From a virus: a stretch of 64,000 bases of DNA. The first letter of the stretch is position 1. Each line of letters opens with the position of its first letter. The notes below the pieces were generated by a model that searched no databases, had not been told where the DNA came from, and worked only from the letters and a program-made list of their open reading frames with translations. Below, in pieces: positions 50,483 to 57,972 of this stretch. The translations under genes and the position numbers were made by a program. Location of the stretch: positions 37,846 through 101,845 of IMG/VR virus record IMGVR_UViG_3300044730_000222, one strand, 5' to 3'.

Positions 50483-50508
50483 TTTTCCTCCTATATTAGG
50501 TTATGTCA

Positions 50509-50517
50509 ATTATAGCA
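50509..50517 (-). promoter_or_regulatory. extended -10 promoter for short chaperone
   Basis: TGCTATAAT on the minus strand, followed by a leader of about 20 bases that contains AGGAGG. Confidence 0.6.
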
Positions 50518-50538
50518 TAAAAAGCCTATTTTTTAAAA

Positions 50539-51252
50539 TTATGACTTCATAACAGATGGGTCTCGCATATCATCATAATCTAGACCCATACCAATTCCAA
50601 ACCCAACCTTTTTAGCATTTTCTCCCTGTAGGGCTAGAATATCATTGCTATCTGTTGCCTTACCTTTACTGAATACCCTTGCTTTCATGTCTTCCCATTC
50701 TTTCTGGCCCTTAGACTGACCAGACTGAGCATCTAGATCTACCCCTTGCATTGCTGCTGCAAATTTTTTATCTTGATAATCTGACTCTCTTTTACTTTCC
50801 AAGGTAGCCATTAATTCTGGCATAGATAATGATAACTCTAACTCTTCATAATCTTTCCATATACCCAGCAAAAATACCTCTGATTCTAAAGTTGCTAAAT
50901 CTAGTTCAGACCATTTTTTTCCACTTTTTTGTGCTTGTTCTTTTACTGGTTCTGTAGATTTTTTATTTACCTTAATATTAGCAGCAACACCAATTAGTTT
51001 ATATAGATTATGAATATCTAAATTATCAGCAACATCTTCTGGTCTACCCGCCAATTCTGGGCGATACTGCTTCATTGCTATTTGTGCACATTTTAATAAA
51101 TGATCAATTGATTCTTCATCTGTTCTTTTGGAATCTATGTCCTCAAAAAACAACATAAACTCTCTAAGATATTTAATTTTCAATGGAACTATTTCTATCT
51201 CTGTTCCATCAACCAATTGTATTTTATCTTTTTTATAAATTTCTGTAGCCAT
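50539..51252 (-). CDS. tail assembly chaperone, long form
   Basis: A 237-residue protein. The N-terminal 100 residues are homologous to the short chaperone at 50159; the C-terminal half is charged and helical (SELDLATLESEVFLLGIWKD; EWEDMKARVFSKGKATDSND) and would bind the tape measure. The ATG at 51252 is chosen because TAGAAT lies seven bases upstream; an ATG at 51276 lies on the promoter. No slippery heptamer joins it to the next gene. Confidence 0.7.
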   Translation of the reverse strand: MATEIYKKDKIQLVDGTEIEIVPLKIKYLREFMLFFEDIDSKRTDEESIDHLLKCAQIAMKQYRPELAGRPEDVADNLDIHNLYKLIGVAANIKVNKKSTEPVKEQAQKSGKKWSELDLATLESEVFLLGIWKDYEELELSLSMPELMATLESKRESDYQDKKFAAAMQGVDLDAQSGQSKGQKEWEDMKARVFSKGKATDSNDILALQGENAKKVGFGIGMGLDYDDMRDPSVMKS

Positions 51253-51259
51253 TTTATCT

Positions 51260-51268
51260 ATTCTATCA
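51260..51268 (-). promoter_or_regulatory. extended -10 promoter, leaderless (long chaperone)
   Basis: TGATAGAAT on the minus strand, seven bases from the ATG at 51252. It directly follows the terminator of the tail-tube gene. Confidence 0.55.
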
Positions 51269-51271
51269 TAC

Positions 51272-51308
51272 AACAAAACCCACCCCGTTTAAGGGATGGG
51301 CTTGTTAT
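51272..51308 (-). terminator. terminator after tail tube gene
   Basis: On the minus strand AACAAGCCCATCCC pairs with GGGGTGGGTTTTGTT around TTAAAC, with a U-rich 3' arm. It is placed 20 bases after the tail-tube stop. Confidence 0.7.
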
Positions 51309-51326
51309 TAATCTAAAATTAGATTA

Positions 51327-51962
51327 TTATGATGCTGGAGTCCAAGTACGGTCAATAAGTTTGCCGTACGAAGCACTACTGTCTTCAGGAAGAAGACGGA
51401 AAGAAACCTCAAACATGGAAGGTTCGTCACGCTTTGCGGATACTGTTACATTCTCAATTGAGAGTGCACGGTACGCAGCGTAAACACGCTCTACGTATGC
51501 GGAGTCTTCGCAGTCTCCAGTTCCAGGTCCAACAGCAACAATTCCACGCTCAACTGGGCATTCTCCAATGTCTCCTGCGGAGAGATTAAGAGTTTGTCCT
51601 GCTGAAGTAGACTTGGTTCCTGTTAGGTCGCCGCTTGGAGCAGCAATAGCCAAGAGAAGATTCTCAAGGGTAGCCTCTGCAAAAGCAGTTGCCATATTTA
51701 CTTGCATTCCTTGCTTGTATAACTTAGCAACGTCAAGAAGTTGGTCAACCTGTACTTCACCGAAGTCTGGTTGGAACTGCAATTCAAGACCGTTCATGGT
51801 ATAACCTACGTTTGTAAAATCTGCATCGTCTGCAAGTGTTTCTCTGTAGGACTCTGAAGATGTAAACGCAGGTAGTGAAGTCGAACTCAATGTTGTATCA
51901 GCAACAAAGAAAGCGGCTGCACCAACAATAATGTTGTTTGATGTACCACGTGTATATGCCAT
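51327..51962 (-). CDS. major tail tube protein
   Basis: A 211-residue protein in the expected place (after connectors, before chaperones), with its own promoter and terminator as for a highly expressed structural gene. Motifs: YTMNGLELQFQPDFGEVQVD, VNMATAFAEATLENLLLAIA and VSAKRDEPSMFEVSFRLLPE, a pattern seen in tail tube (gpV-like) proteins of actinophages. Confidence 0.75.
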   Translation of the reverse strand: MAYTRGTSNNIIVGAAAFFVADTTLSSTSLPAFTSSESYRETLADDADFTNVGYTMNGLELQFQPDFGEVQVDQLLDVAKLYKQGMQVNMATAFAEATLENLLLAIAAPSGDLTGTKSTSAGQTLNLSAGDIGECPVERGIVAVGPGTGDCEDSAYVERVYAAYRALSIENVTVSAKRDEPSMFEVSFRLLPEDSSASYGKLIDRTWTPAS

Positions 51963-52022
51963 ATTTTCACCTCTACTTTCAATATTTTCTATATTAAGTT
52001 TTTGGCGGGTTTCCTCAAAACA

Positions 52023-52031
52023 ATTATAACA
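52023..52031 (-). promoter_or_regulatory. extended -10 promoter for tail tube gene
   Basis: TGTTATAAT on the minus strand with a leader of about 55 bases carrying AGAGGTG before the ATG at 51962. Confidence 0.6.
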
Positions 52032-52037
52032 GTGTTT

Positions 52038-52637
52038 TTAGGTGTACTGCTTTGAAAGTGCAGTATTTCCACCATAGTGGTAGTCGTATTCAATGAGTAG
52101 TTTATTAAGGGTTAATCCACGTACCGTCGCCAATTGGGTCAAGTCCCTGGCCTCTTCTAACTGGTATACCTTGATATCATGAAAATATACGTTGGGTTCT
52201 GCTATTTCAGAATTTGGATCTATTGGATTTTTCACTAAAGGGGGCTGTGGAGGAACTGCATTAGTTAGCCTTCCAGCCTGCATATCGGCAACAAATGCGT
52301 TTAAGTCCTCTGCTGCTGCATCTGATCTATCTAATAACTGAGAAATGATAATTATTGCGTCTGTAATTTTTTCTGGTAAACCATATACATAATAAAGAAG
52401 TTGTTCTGTTTTGATGTAATACGATGGACTTCTTCTAAATCTGAGAAGCCTGTCATATTGTACCGCAACATCTGGGTAAGAACCAAGAGTATTTTTATAT
52501 ATGTCATCAATTGCTGTAGGTGTTGACGGTACTACTAAAACATCCTGAAATTGATCTGTATACTTTTTAAGTTCATTAATAATGTATGCATTTACCCACA
52601 TTGGTGGAAAAGGCAAATCCCTGACGCTTAGTACCAT
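52038..52637 (-). CDS. tail terminator/completion protein, putative
   Basis: A 199-residue protein between the connector genes and the tail tube. FPPMWVNAYIINELKKYTDQ, a central helical region (YYVYGLPEKITDAIIIISQL), and VYFHDIKVYQLEEARDLTQL. The location suggests a tail terminator or completion role; no diagnostic motif. Confidence 0.5.
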   Translation of the reverse strand: MVLSVRDLPFPPMWVNAYIINELKKYTDQFQDVLVVPSTPTAIDDIYKNTLGSYPDVAVQYDRLLRFRRSPSYYIKTEQLLYYVYGLPEKITDAIIIISQLLDRSDAAAEDLNAFVADMQAGRLTNAVPPQPPLVKNPIDPNSEIAEPNVYFHDIKVYQLEEARDLTQLATVRGLTLNKLLIEYDYHYGGNTALSKQYT

Positions 52638-53341
52638 TATTCAGCCTCCACTATATCTGCTGCTCCAACAATCCATCTGTATCCTGTTTCAATTCCAGCA
52701 AGTCTTCCGCCTCTGCGTTTCATTCCTTTACGAACTCCTTTTTGGAACGCTTTAGAAAATGGTTTAACCAACATGCCAGATTGCATAAGTCTTGACTGAC
52801 TTAAATATGTAACAAAAAATGTTCTAAAGTTTGAACCAAAAGATCCAACCACATAATTACCGCCAGGATTTTCTACTCTAGAGTGATAGGATGTTACCCA
52901 TCCTTCTAGTTTTTCATCATAGTATTTTAAGTAAGGCTCTTTGTTTGGATAAATATCTAGACTAATTCCGTTTTCCATAATATATGCTTTGTCACGGAAA
53001 GGAACTGTACTGCCACGTCGTTTTTGCAATGTTTTAGATTGAGTGAATACTGAAGAAAATGTCATTCCTGCTTTTGTATAAACTGGAACAATCTTAAATA
53101 ATCTGGCAGATACCATACCAACACGATCCCATTCATAAACATGATGTAATGTCTCTGGCTCCATCTTTGCCATAGTGTCAATATAGTTACCAAGAATTGT
53201 TGCAATTTTTGGCCCCATCTGTTGCATGTATGCTTCTTTTCCATCTTCAAGACCTTGCAGTGTTCCAAGGGTATACTCAATAAAGAAATGCATATCTTTT
53301 TGAAATGGCTTAGGGTCTGTTAATACGCTAATTCTTGGCAT
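52637..53341 (-). CDS. neck/head-tail joining protein, putative
   Basis: A 234-residue protein. SVLTDPKPFQKDMHFFIEYT and a basic stretch (SKAFQKGVRKGMKRRGGRLA) resemble HK97-gp10-like neck proteins. The stop overlaps the next ATG by one base. Confidence 0.5.
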   Translation of the reverse strand: MPRISVLTDPKPFQKDMHFFIEYTLGTLQGLEDGKEAYMQQMGPKIATILGNYIDTMAKMEPETLHHVYEWDRVGMVSARLFKIVPVYTKAGMTFSSVFTQSKTLQKRRGSTVPFRDKAYIMENGISLDIYPNKEPYLKYYDEKLEGWVTSYHSRVENPGGNYVVGSFGSNFRTFFVTYLSQSRLMQSGMLVKPFSKAFQKGVRKGMKRRGGRLAGIETGYRWIVGAADIVEAE

Positions 53342-53790
53342 TAGTCTTCAATTCCCTGATTTTCTGTTCTACGGAAAACAACTTTATAATAATCAATTTT
53401 TCCGAAAGGTCCCATTATTGGTTCCTGACTTGCAATTTCGTAAATAGTTCCTTTTCCAGTCCGCTCTCCAGAGGTTTCTCTGTAAATTAATTCGCCAGCA
53501 GCAGTTCTAATATTAGTAACTAAAACATTGGTGATAGAGTTTTCGTCTTTGTTGTCTGAGACACGAATGTCTGTTCTTACTCTTCCCAATAAAAGATTTT
53601 CAAATTGCAATAAAAATTGTGGTCTAACTTCATCTTCTTGTAGTGAACCTACAGGGGTAGCATTGGTGGCTATAGTTTTATTATATACCCAGTCTTTTTT
53701 GATTTGGCCATAAACATTTTGTGCTGTTATTGGATAGTAAACATCACACAACATTGGATATACAAAATCTGTGGTTTCACATGTTGCCAT
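53341..53790 (-). CDS. head closure/stopper protein, putative
   Basis: A 149-residue beta-rich protein: MLCDVYYPITAQNVYGQIKK, VRPQFLLQFENLLLGRVRTD and FGKIDYYKVVFRRTEN. Small all-beta proteins at this place are head-closure (gp16/gpFII-like) proteins. The call is positional. Confidence 0.55.
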   Translation of the reverse strand: MATCETTDFVYPMLCDVYYPITAQNVYGQIKKDWVYNKTIATNATPVGSLQEDEVRPQFLLQFENLLLGRVRTDIRVSDNKDENSITNVLVTNIRTAAGELIYRETSGERTGKGTIYEIASQEPIMGPFGKIDYYKVVFRRTENQGIED

Positions 53791-54782
53791 TATAATACCC
53801 CAGGCTTACCAAAATTGGTAATGTATTTCTCCAAAATCTTATCCACTAAAAGATTTCCAGTTCCAAAGAAAGAACCCTTGTCATATTCAATTTTATACTG
53901 ATCTGTAGAATACTTTGCTACATATCTCTTATGATAGTCTAATCTTCCACACTTTAAATCATCAATAAGCATAAGGGTTGCATCTTTAATATCATAAGGA
54001 ACTACTTTATATCCCGTCGCTAATTGGAACAGATAGTTCCATCCCATAGGAAATGTTACTCCTGGGGCTACGGCAATTGTGTTTGGGCTATCTTCTGAGT
54101 CATACATATAAATAGAATCGGAGTATGCTAGTGGAACTCCTCTTGGAAAACCTGCTTGACGAATGTAAGAGTCTGTAATTTGAACCCAATCTTTAATAAT
54201 TGCAGTTTTATCTTTTGTTAACAAATAATTCCATTGTCCATCGCCTTGTGCTTGTGGGCTGTCATCATTATCCCAAACAAGTTCATTATTTTCATATGCT
54301 TTAAGAATTAAATAAGTTCTTTCCCACAATGGCATAAAGTCTGTATTATTACCAATTGTTTCATACCAAGATCTCTCATAGTAGAATCCTCCAGGAACAA
54401 TGGAGTCAATAATTGCTCTTGCTAATCCTTCATAATATGTATAGTCTTTGATTTCAGTTGCGGTAGTTCCAAGTGAACTTGGATCCACATATGGTCGCAT
54501 GATCTCAAGATTATCTTCTACAACAATATCGCCTTCTTCTGCGCTTGTAGAAGCAGTAGTATAAACTGCATCATAAATTGTCAAAGAGTATGACTCATCA
54601 TAAGTATTAAATAAATCTGGAAGAATATAAGAAATTTGAGAACTTGCTGAAGATGTTATTGTTTCTGTAACATCATTTACATTTCTAGTACCCTCATTAA
54701 TTACCAGGATGTAGTCTGTATTTGCTTCTGGCACATCATATGTGATAGAAAGTGGATAGGGTGGGAGTCTTAAGATCTGCAT
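53790..54782 (-). CDS. head-tail connector/adaptor protein, putative
   Basis: A 330-residue protein. The N-terminal beta part (LPPYPLSITYDVPEANTDYI) is followed by a helical C-terminal part containing GYKVVPYDIKDATLMLIDDL, RYVAKYSTDQYKIEYDKGSF and VDKILEKYITNFGKPGV. The latter resembles gp6-like adaptor folds, and its position between capsid and neck genes agrees. Confidence 0.6.
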   Translation of the reverse strand: MQILRLPPYPLSITYDVPEANTDYILVINEGTRNVNDVTETITSSASSQISYILPDLFNTYDESYSLTIYDAVYTTASTSAEEGDIVVEDNLEIMRPYVDPSSLGTTATEIKDYTYYEGLARAIIDSIVPGGFYYERSWYETIGNNTDFMPLWERTYLILKAYENNELVWDNDDSPQAQGDGQWNYLLTKDKTAIIKDWVQITDSYIRQAGFPRGVPLAYSDSIYMYDSEDSPNTIAVAPGVTFPMGWNYLFQLATGYKVVPYDIKDATLMLIDDLKCGRLDYHKRYVAKYSTDQYKIEYDKGSFFGTGNLLVDKILEKYITNFGKPGVL

Positions 54783-55132
54783 TATACTTTGCCGTAATGT
54801 TTGGCTACTTCTTCAGGCGTTGCTGATCGCACTGCCTTATGCTTTAGCCACTTTTCGGATACCTCCTTAGTAACAATATTATAACCCCTTTGAAGTTGCC
54901 CCACGCCATTCCAATGAAGATTCTTTTCTGAAAATACCGCTACCTTTTCTTGAACGGTACTTGATTTAACTTCCTGATGATCCTCTCTAGGAACAAAAGG
55001 TAAAATCGCTTCTAATAAGTCTAGTTTTGTAGTTGCACCAAATGTATCAATATTATTTTTTTTAGCATATGACTTTAACTGTGGTACTGTCTTTTTATTA
55101 AATTCTTCTACTACTTCTTTTGTTGTTGCCAT
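54782..55132 (-). CDS. SAP/Rho-N-like domain protein in head module
   Basis: A 116-residue protein. PQLKSYAKKNNIDTFGATTK followed by LDLLEAILPFV has the helix-extended-helix pattern of Rho-N/SAP DNA-binding motifs. The ATG at 55132 follows GGAGG; an upstream GTG at 55144 overlaps that site and is rejected. A C-terminal Gly/Tyr segment (HWNGVGQLQRGYNIVTKE) is like those in small phage head proteins. The role is unknown. Confidence 0.6.
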   Translation of the reverse strand: MATTKEVVEEFNKKTVPQLKSYAKKNNIDTFGATTKLDLLEAILPFVPREDHQEVKSSTVQEKVAVFSEKNLHWNGVGQLQRGYNIVTKEVSEKWLKHKAVRSATPEEVAKHYGKV

Positions 55133-55148
55133 TTTTTCCTCCACTGCT

Positions 55149-55157
55149 ATTATATCA
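55149..55157 (-). promoter_or_regulatory. extended -10 promoter
   Basis: TGATATAAT on the minus strand, ahead of the ATG at 55132, with GGAGG in the short leader. Confidence 0.6.
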
Positions 55158-55163
55158 GAATCC

Positions 55164-55376
55164 CTATCTGTATAAACTTTGTGCTCTTCTTACTCCCGCA
55201 GGAGTCCCACTTATAATTACATTTTCACCAAAATTAGGTGTTGGTATGCATCCCAGTGCATATCTTTCTGTGATAATTCCATTAGGTCCACTAATGATTG
55301 TTCCTATACCGCCAACTGCTATAGCGCCGTCACCACTGTGTTGATGATTTACTGTTGGTTGTCCTGGATATGACAT
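55164..55376 (-). CDS. stand-alone paralogue of capsid N-terminus
   Basis: A 70-residue protein. YPGQPTVNHQHSGDGAIAVG aligns with YPGAPTVAHQHAGDGAFASG of the major capsid protein, and IPTPNFG...SGTPAGV with IATPNFG...TGTPGGI, so the whole gene matches the capsid's first ~70 residues without the HK97 fold. AGGAG precedes the ATG. It may be incorporated as a minor or decorating peptide, or interact with portal or scaffold in place of the full subunit; unproven. Confidence 0.7.
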   Translation of the reverse strand: MSYPGQPTVNHQHSGDGAIAVGGIGTIISGPNGIITERYALGCIPTPNFGENVIISGTPAGVRRAQSLYR

Positions 55377-55391
55377 TTGTTCTCCTAATGT

Positions 55392-55426
55392 GATAAAGGA
55401 GGACAGTTTTACCTGCCCTCCTTATC
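55392..55426 (-). terminator. hairpin after capsid gene
   Basis: GATAAGGAGGGCAG pairs with CTGTCCTCC-T-TTATC around GTAAAA on the minus strand, between the capsid stop and the next gene. There is no long U-run, so it may act as a partial terminator or an mRNA-stabilising stem. Confidence 0.55.
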
Positions 55427-55442
55427 GGTTAGTTTTTACAAA

Positions 55443-56582
55443 CTATGCGGTTGGGTCAGAGGCTGCATCTGCGTAAGCAACTGCATCCTGCTCTTCCCAT
55501 TGCAAGCCAAAACGAACGAATACTGTGTACTCGATTGTATCTTTCTTTGGCTTGTATTCACGGTTTACGGTAATATCTCTCTGGAAACCCCATACACGGT
55601 TAGCAGGGAATGTCAAATCGACATAATCTGCTGGGTAGTAAGGAACTTCCATAACATCAATTCCAAGAACACGAGTTGTACGTGCTCCACCGAATGTCTG
55701 TCCAACACCATCTAGGTATTGCTGACGGTTACGCTCTGTACCACCAGTACGAGGTGCAAACGCTTCAGCAATTGCATCAGCGAGTGTACCGTTGTTCTTA
55801 ACAATTCCCTGGAAAGCATCTGTACCAGCATAGAACTTTAGGTTCTGCTTGATAGCACGATACTTACGTGGCATTGCAAGAATGATGTCCTGCATGACCT
55901 CTGTTGTCCAGTTGTCATCAGTAACAGTAACGAGTGCCTCATGAGCATCTCCGTCATTTTCTACTTTGTAAACAAAGCCTTCCATGATTGAAAGGAATGC
56001 TCCTGTAGAACCATCACCATTAATGGCTAGGTCTTCGATATCGTTAGCAAATGCATTGGTCATCAAGCGAACTAGATGATCTTCCAACGCACCTCCTTCA
56101 ATATTGTCTTCAAGTGATTCTGTAGATACTTCCCAATCAAGACGAATCTTTTTGGTTGTTAGTTCTACCTTAGTGAATGAAGCACCTGTGTTTGTATAAT
56201 CGTTGCTTGCTTGTGCAGCAGCACGAATAACACGCTCACCAACGTTAACCTTCTCGATTTCCATGGTGTTTGCTCGCATTGTAACTCTACGACCATCTTT
56301 GGCGAGAACTGTTGCATCCCACACGTAGTCGATGAAGCGGCGAGCCTGCTCTGGCAGAAGAATACCACCTGGTGTACCAGTTGGACTTACTGCGTTCGGG
56401 CCGTTTGTCACACCAAAGTTTGGTGTAGCAATGTTACCCAGTTGAGCGCCAACATCAGATGTGGTTGGACTGGTTGCTGTTGCACCGCCAATGTCACCTG
56501 AAGCGAAAGCACCATCACCTGCGTGTTGATGCGCTACGGTTGGAGCACCTGGATAATTTTTTACGATTTCTTGTTCCGACAT
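55443..56582 (-). CDS. major capsid protein (HK97-fold type)
   Basis: A 379-residue protein directly after the protease/scaffold gene. The N-terminal arm (YPGAPTVAHQHAGDGAFASG, GTPGGILLPEQARRFIDYVW) is followed by core segments EVSTESLEDNIEGGALEDHL, ANDIEDLAINGDGSTGAFLS and ITVNREYKPKKDTIEYTVFV, which match HK97-like E-loop/A-domain order. The ATG at 56582 lies eight bases after AGGAGG; a GTG at 56591 is inside that site. Confidence 0.85.
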   Translation of the reverse strand: MSEQEIVKNYPGAPTVAHQHAGDGAFASGDIGGATATSPTTSDVGAQLGNIATPNFGVTNGPNAVSPTGTPGGILLPEQARRFIDYVWDATVLAKDGRRVTMRANTMEIEKVNVGERVIRAAAQASNDYTNTGASFTKVELTTKKIRLDWEVSTESLEDNIEGGALEDHLVRLMTNAFANDIEDLAINGDGSTGAFLSIMEGFVYKVENDGDAHEALVTVTDDNWTTEVMQDIILAMPRKYRAIKQNLKFYAGTDAFQGIVKNNGTLADAIAEAFAPRTGGTERNRQQYLDGVGQTFGGARTTRVLGIDVMEVPYYPADYVDLTFPANRVWGFQRDITVNREYKPKKDTIEYTVFVRFGLQWEEQDAVAYADAASDPTA

Positions 56583-56609
56583 ATTGTTCACCTCCTAGTG
56601 AATATACCT

Positions 56610-57191
56610 TTAATTAAATAGGTCGGCTGTTTTGAGGAAACGTCCGCCCCATAGGGATTTTTGAGTTTTCATTTCTGGAAACTCCTGCACGATCTCGCCT
56701 AGATCGCCAGACTTGCGGAAAGCAGTATCTTTTTCTACAAGATCTACTCGCTTTCCAAACTCATTAAAAGTTCCCTTTACTTGGCTTACCTCATTTGCTA
56801 CAGACTTTACTTCGCCTGTAACTGTTTCAAGGGACTTTGTGATTGCTTCAACGTTAGCCTGCATAGACTTAACTGTTTCAGCAAGATTGCTCAAGGCATT
56901 AGTAAGAGAGTCATTGATTTCAGCAACAGACTTTGCAATCTCTGCTGCACTATCAACTACTGCATCTACTGACTTTTCCGCTGCGATGTCAACAACAGGA
57001 GCATCTGCTACTGGTGCTGAATCTGCCACTGGCTCTGCAACAGGTGCTTCTGCAGAAACTTCTGCTGGAGCATCTACTGGAGCCTCTGCTACAGCATCTG
57101 CTGGAGCCTCTGGAGCAACCTCAACATGTTCAACTACTTCTGCTGCATCTGCAACTGGTGCATCTACAACTTCCATTGTTTCTTCTGTCAT
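56610..57191 (-). CDS. nested scaffold protein from internal start
   Basis: An in-frame ATG at codon 248 of the protease-scaffold gene lies eight bases after a strong AAGGAGG. Initiation there would give a 193-residue scaffold lacking the protease, as lambda Nu3 is nested in gene C. The product begins at the Ala/Pro/Glu region and ends with the shared C-terminus. Inferred from the site only. Confidence 0.55.
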   Translation of the reverse strand: MTEETMEVVDAPVADAAEVVEHVEVAPEAPADAVAEAPVDAPAEVSAEAPVAEPVADSAPVADAPVVDIAAEKSVDAVVDSAAEIAKSVAEINDSLTNALSNLAETVKSMQANVEAITKSLETVTGEVKSVANEVSQVKGTFNEFGKRVDLVEKDTAFRKSGDLGEIVQEFPEMKTQKSLWGGRFLKTADLFN

Positions 57192-57932
57192 AGGATTTTC
57201 CTCCTTTGTAATCTTAATTGTCCTAATGCCTTTTGCACTATCAACTAAGAACTTTACTGTTGTGATATCTTCTTGATCTTCAACAAATCCAATGTTTTTC
57301 ATTGAACCATTGCAAGATGGACAAGTTTCATCAGAATCTTTTGAAAGTCTTACGATATCATCTGTTTTGCACCAATAAACTGTATCAACAACTGCCTTTG
57401 CTAAATACCCGCCAAGTTGTCCCTTTTCAATAGAGATAACATTAGCAAATTGATTTGCTGGGTTGTCAACAAGCGATAATTCATGCAAGTCGTACTCTTT
57501 AATTATACGCACTGATTTATCAATTTTTTCATCATACATGTCATCAGACTTTGTAATATTTCCACCAATTGAAAAACCAGTTAAAGTTCCATCAAGGACT
57601 TTCTCCCAAGTATCCTGGGCACCTTTTGAAACATAAGCAGAAACATAGACTCCGCTATAAAACTTTTTTACCTGTGGATCAAAATAGCGATCCTCTTTAA
57701 AAGAAACAACCTTGCCTACAGCACTGGGTTGATGCATCTCACGAAGGTTGCCACGGAATTTCTTAAATGCCTCTATACTTGCTTCTGTCGTAACGATATC
57801 GCCTTGCTTATCTACGTTATCTAGAGTAGCAAAGCCAGAAACAATACGACGTTCTTGATCTACTTTACCAATGGGCATTGAAAAGCGAACATTGTCGCCA
57901 TCAGTAACCCAGTGTGCTTTATTTATAGTCAT
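56610..57932 (-). CDS. prohead protease fused to scaffold (XkdF-like)
   Basis: A 440-residue fusion. Residues 1-170 form a serine protease of the herpes-assemblin/XkdF type: H67 in LREMHQPSAVG, S121 in GTLTGFSIGG, and YDLHELSLVDNPAN as the third-residue strand. About residues 185-210 hold a zinc-ribbon-like CxxC pair (YWCKTDD...CPSCNG), unusual in this family. The rest is an Ala/Pro/Glu-rich stretch and coiled coil (LAETVKSMQANVEAITKSLE), typical of scaffold. The -10 lies nine bases from the ATG. Confidence 0.8.
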   Translation of the reverse strand: MTINKAHWVTDGDNVRFSMPIGKVDQERRIVSGFATLDNVDKQGDIVTTEASIEAFKKFRGNLREMHQPSAVGKVVSFKEDRYFDPQVKKFYSGVYVSAYVSKGAQDTWEKVLDGTLTGFSIGGNITKSDDMYDEKIDKSVRIIKEYDLHELSLVDNPANQFANVISIEKGQLGGYLAKAVVDTVYWCKTDDIVRLSKDSDETCPSCNGSMKNIGFVEDQEDITTVKFLVDSAKGIRTIKITKEENPMTEETMEVVDAPVADAAEVVEHVEVAPEAPADAVAEAPVDAPAEVSAEAPVAEPVADSAPVADAPVVDIAAEKSVDAVVDSAAEIAKSVAEINDSLTNALSNLAETVKSMQANVEAITKSLETVTGEVKSVANEVSQVKGTFNEFGKRVDLVEKDTAFRKSGDLGEIVQEFPEMKTQKSLWGGRFLKTADLFN

Positions 57933-57941
57933 GGCAGTATT

Positions 57942-57950
57942 ATTATAGCA
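57942..57950 (-). promoter_or_regulatory. extended -10 promoter for protease-scaffold gene
   Basis: TGCTATAAT on the minus strand, nine bases from the ATG at 57932; the predicted leader is only 2-3 bases. TTGAGA lies 19 bases further up. Confidence 0.65.
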
Positions 57951-57972
57951 TTACTTTATAATGCTTTCTCAA

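Noticed and set aside
50482-50539. Programmed frameshift between the two tail chaperone genes
   Set aside because: A 56-base gap with stop, promoter and AGGAGG separates them, and both proteins share the same N-terminal domain.
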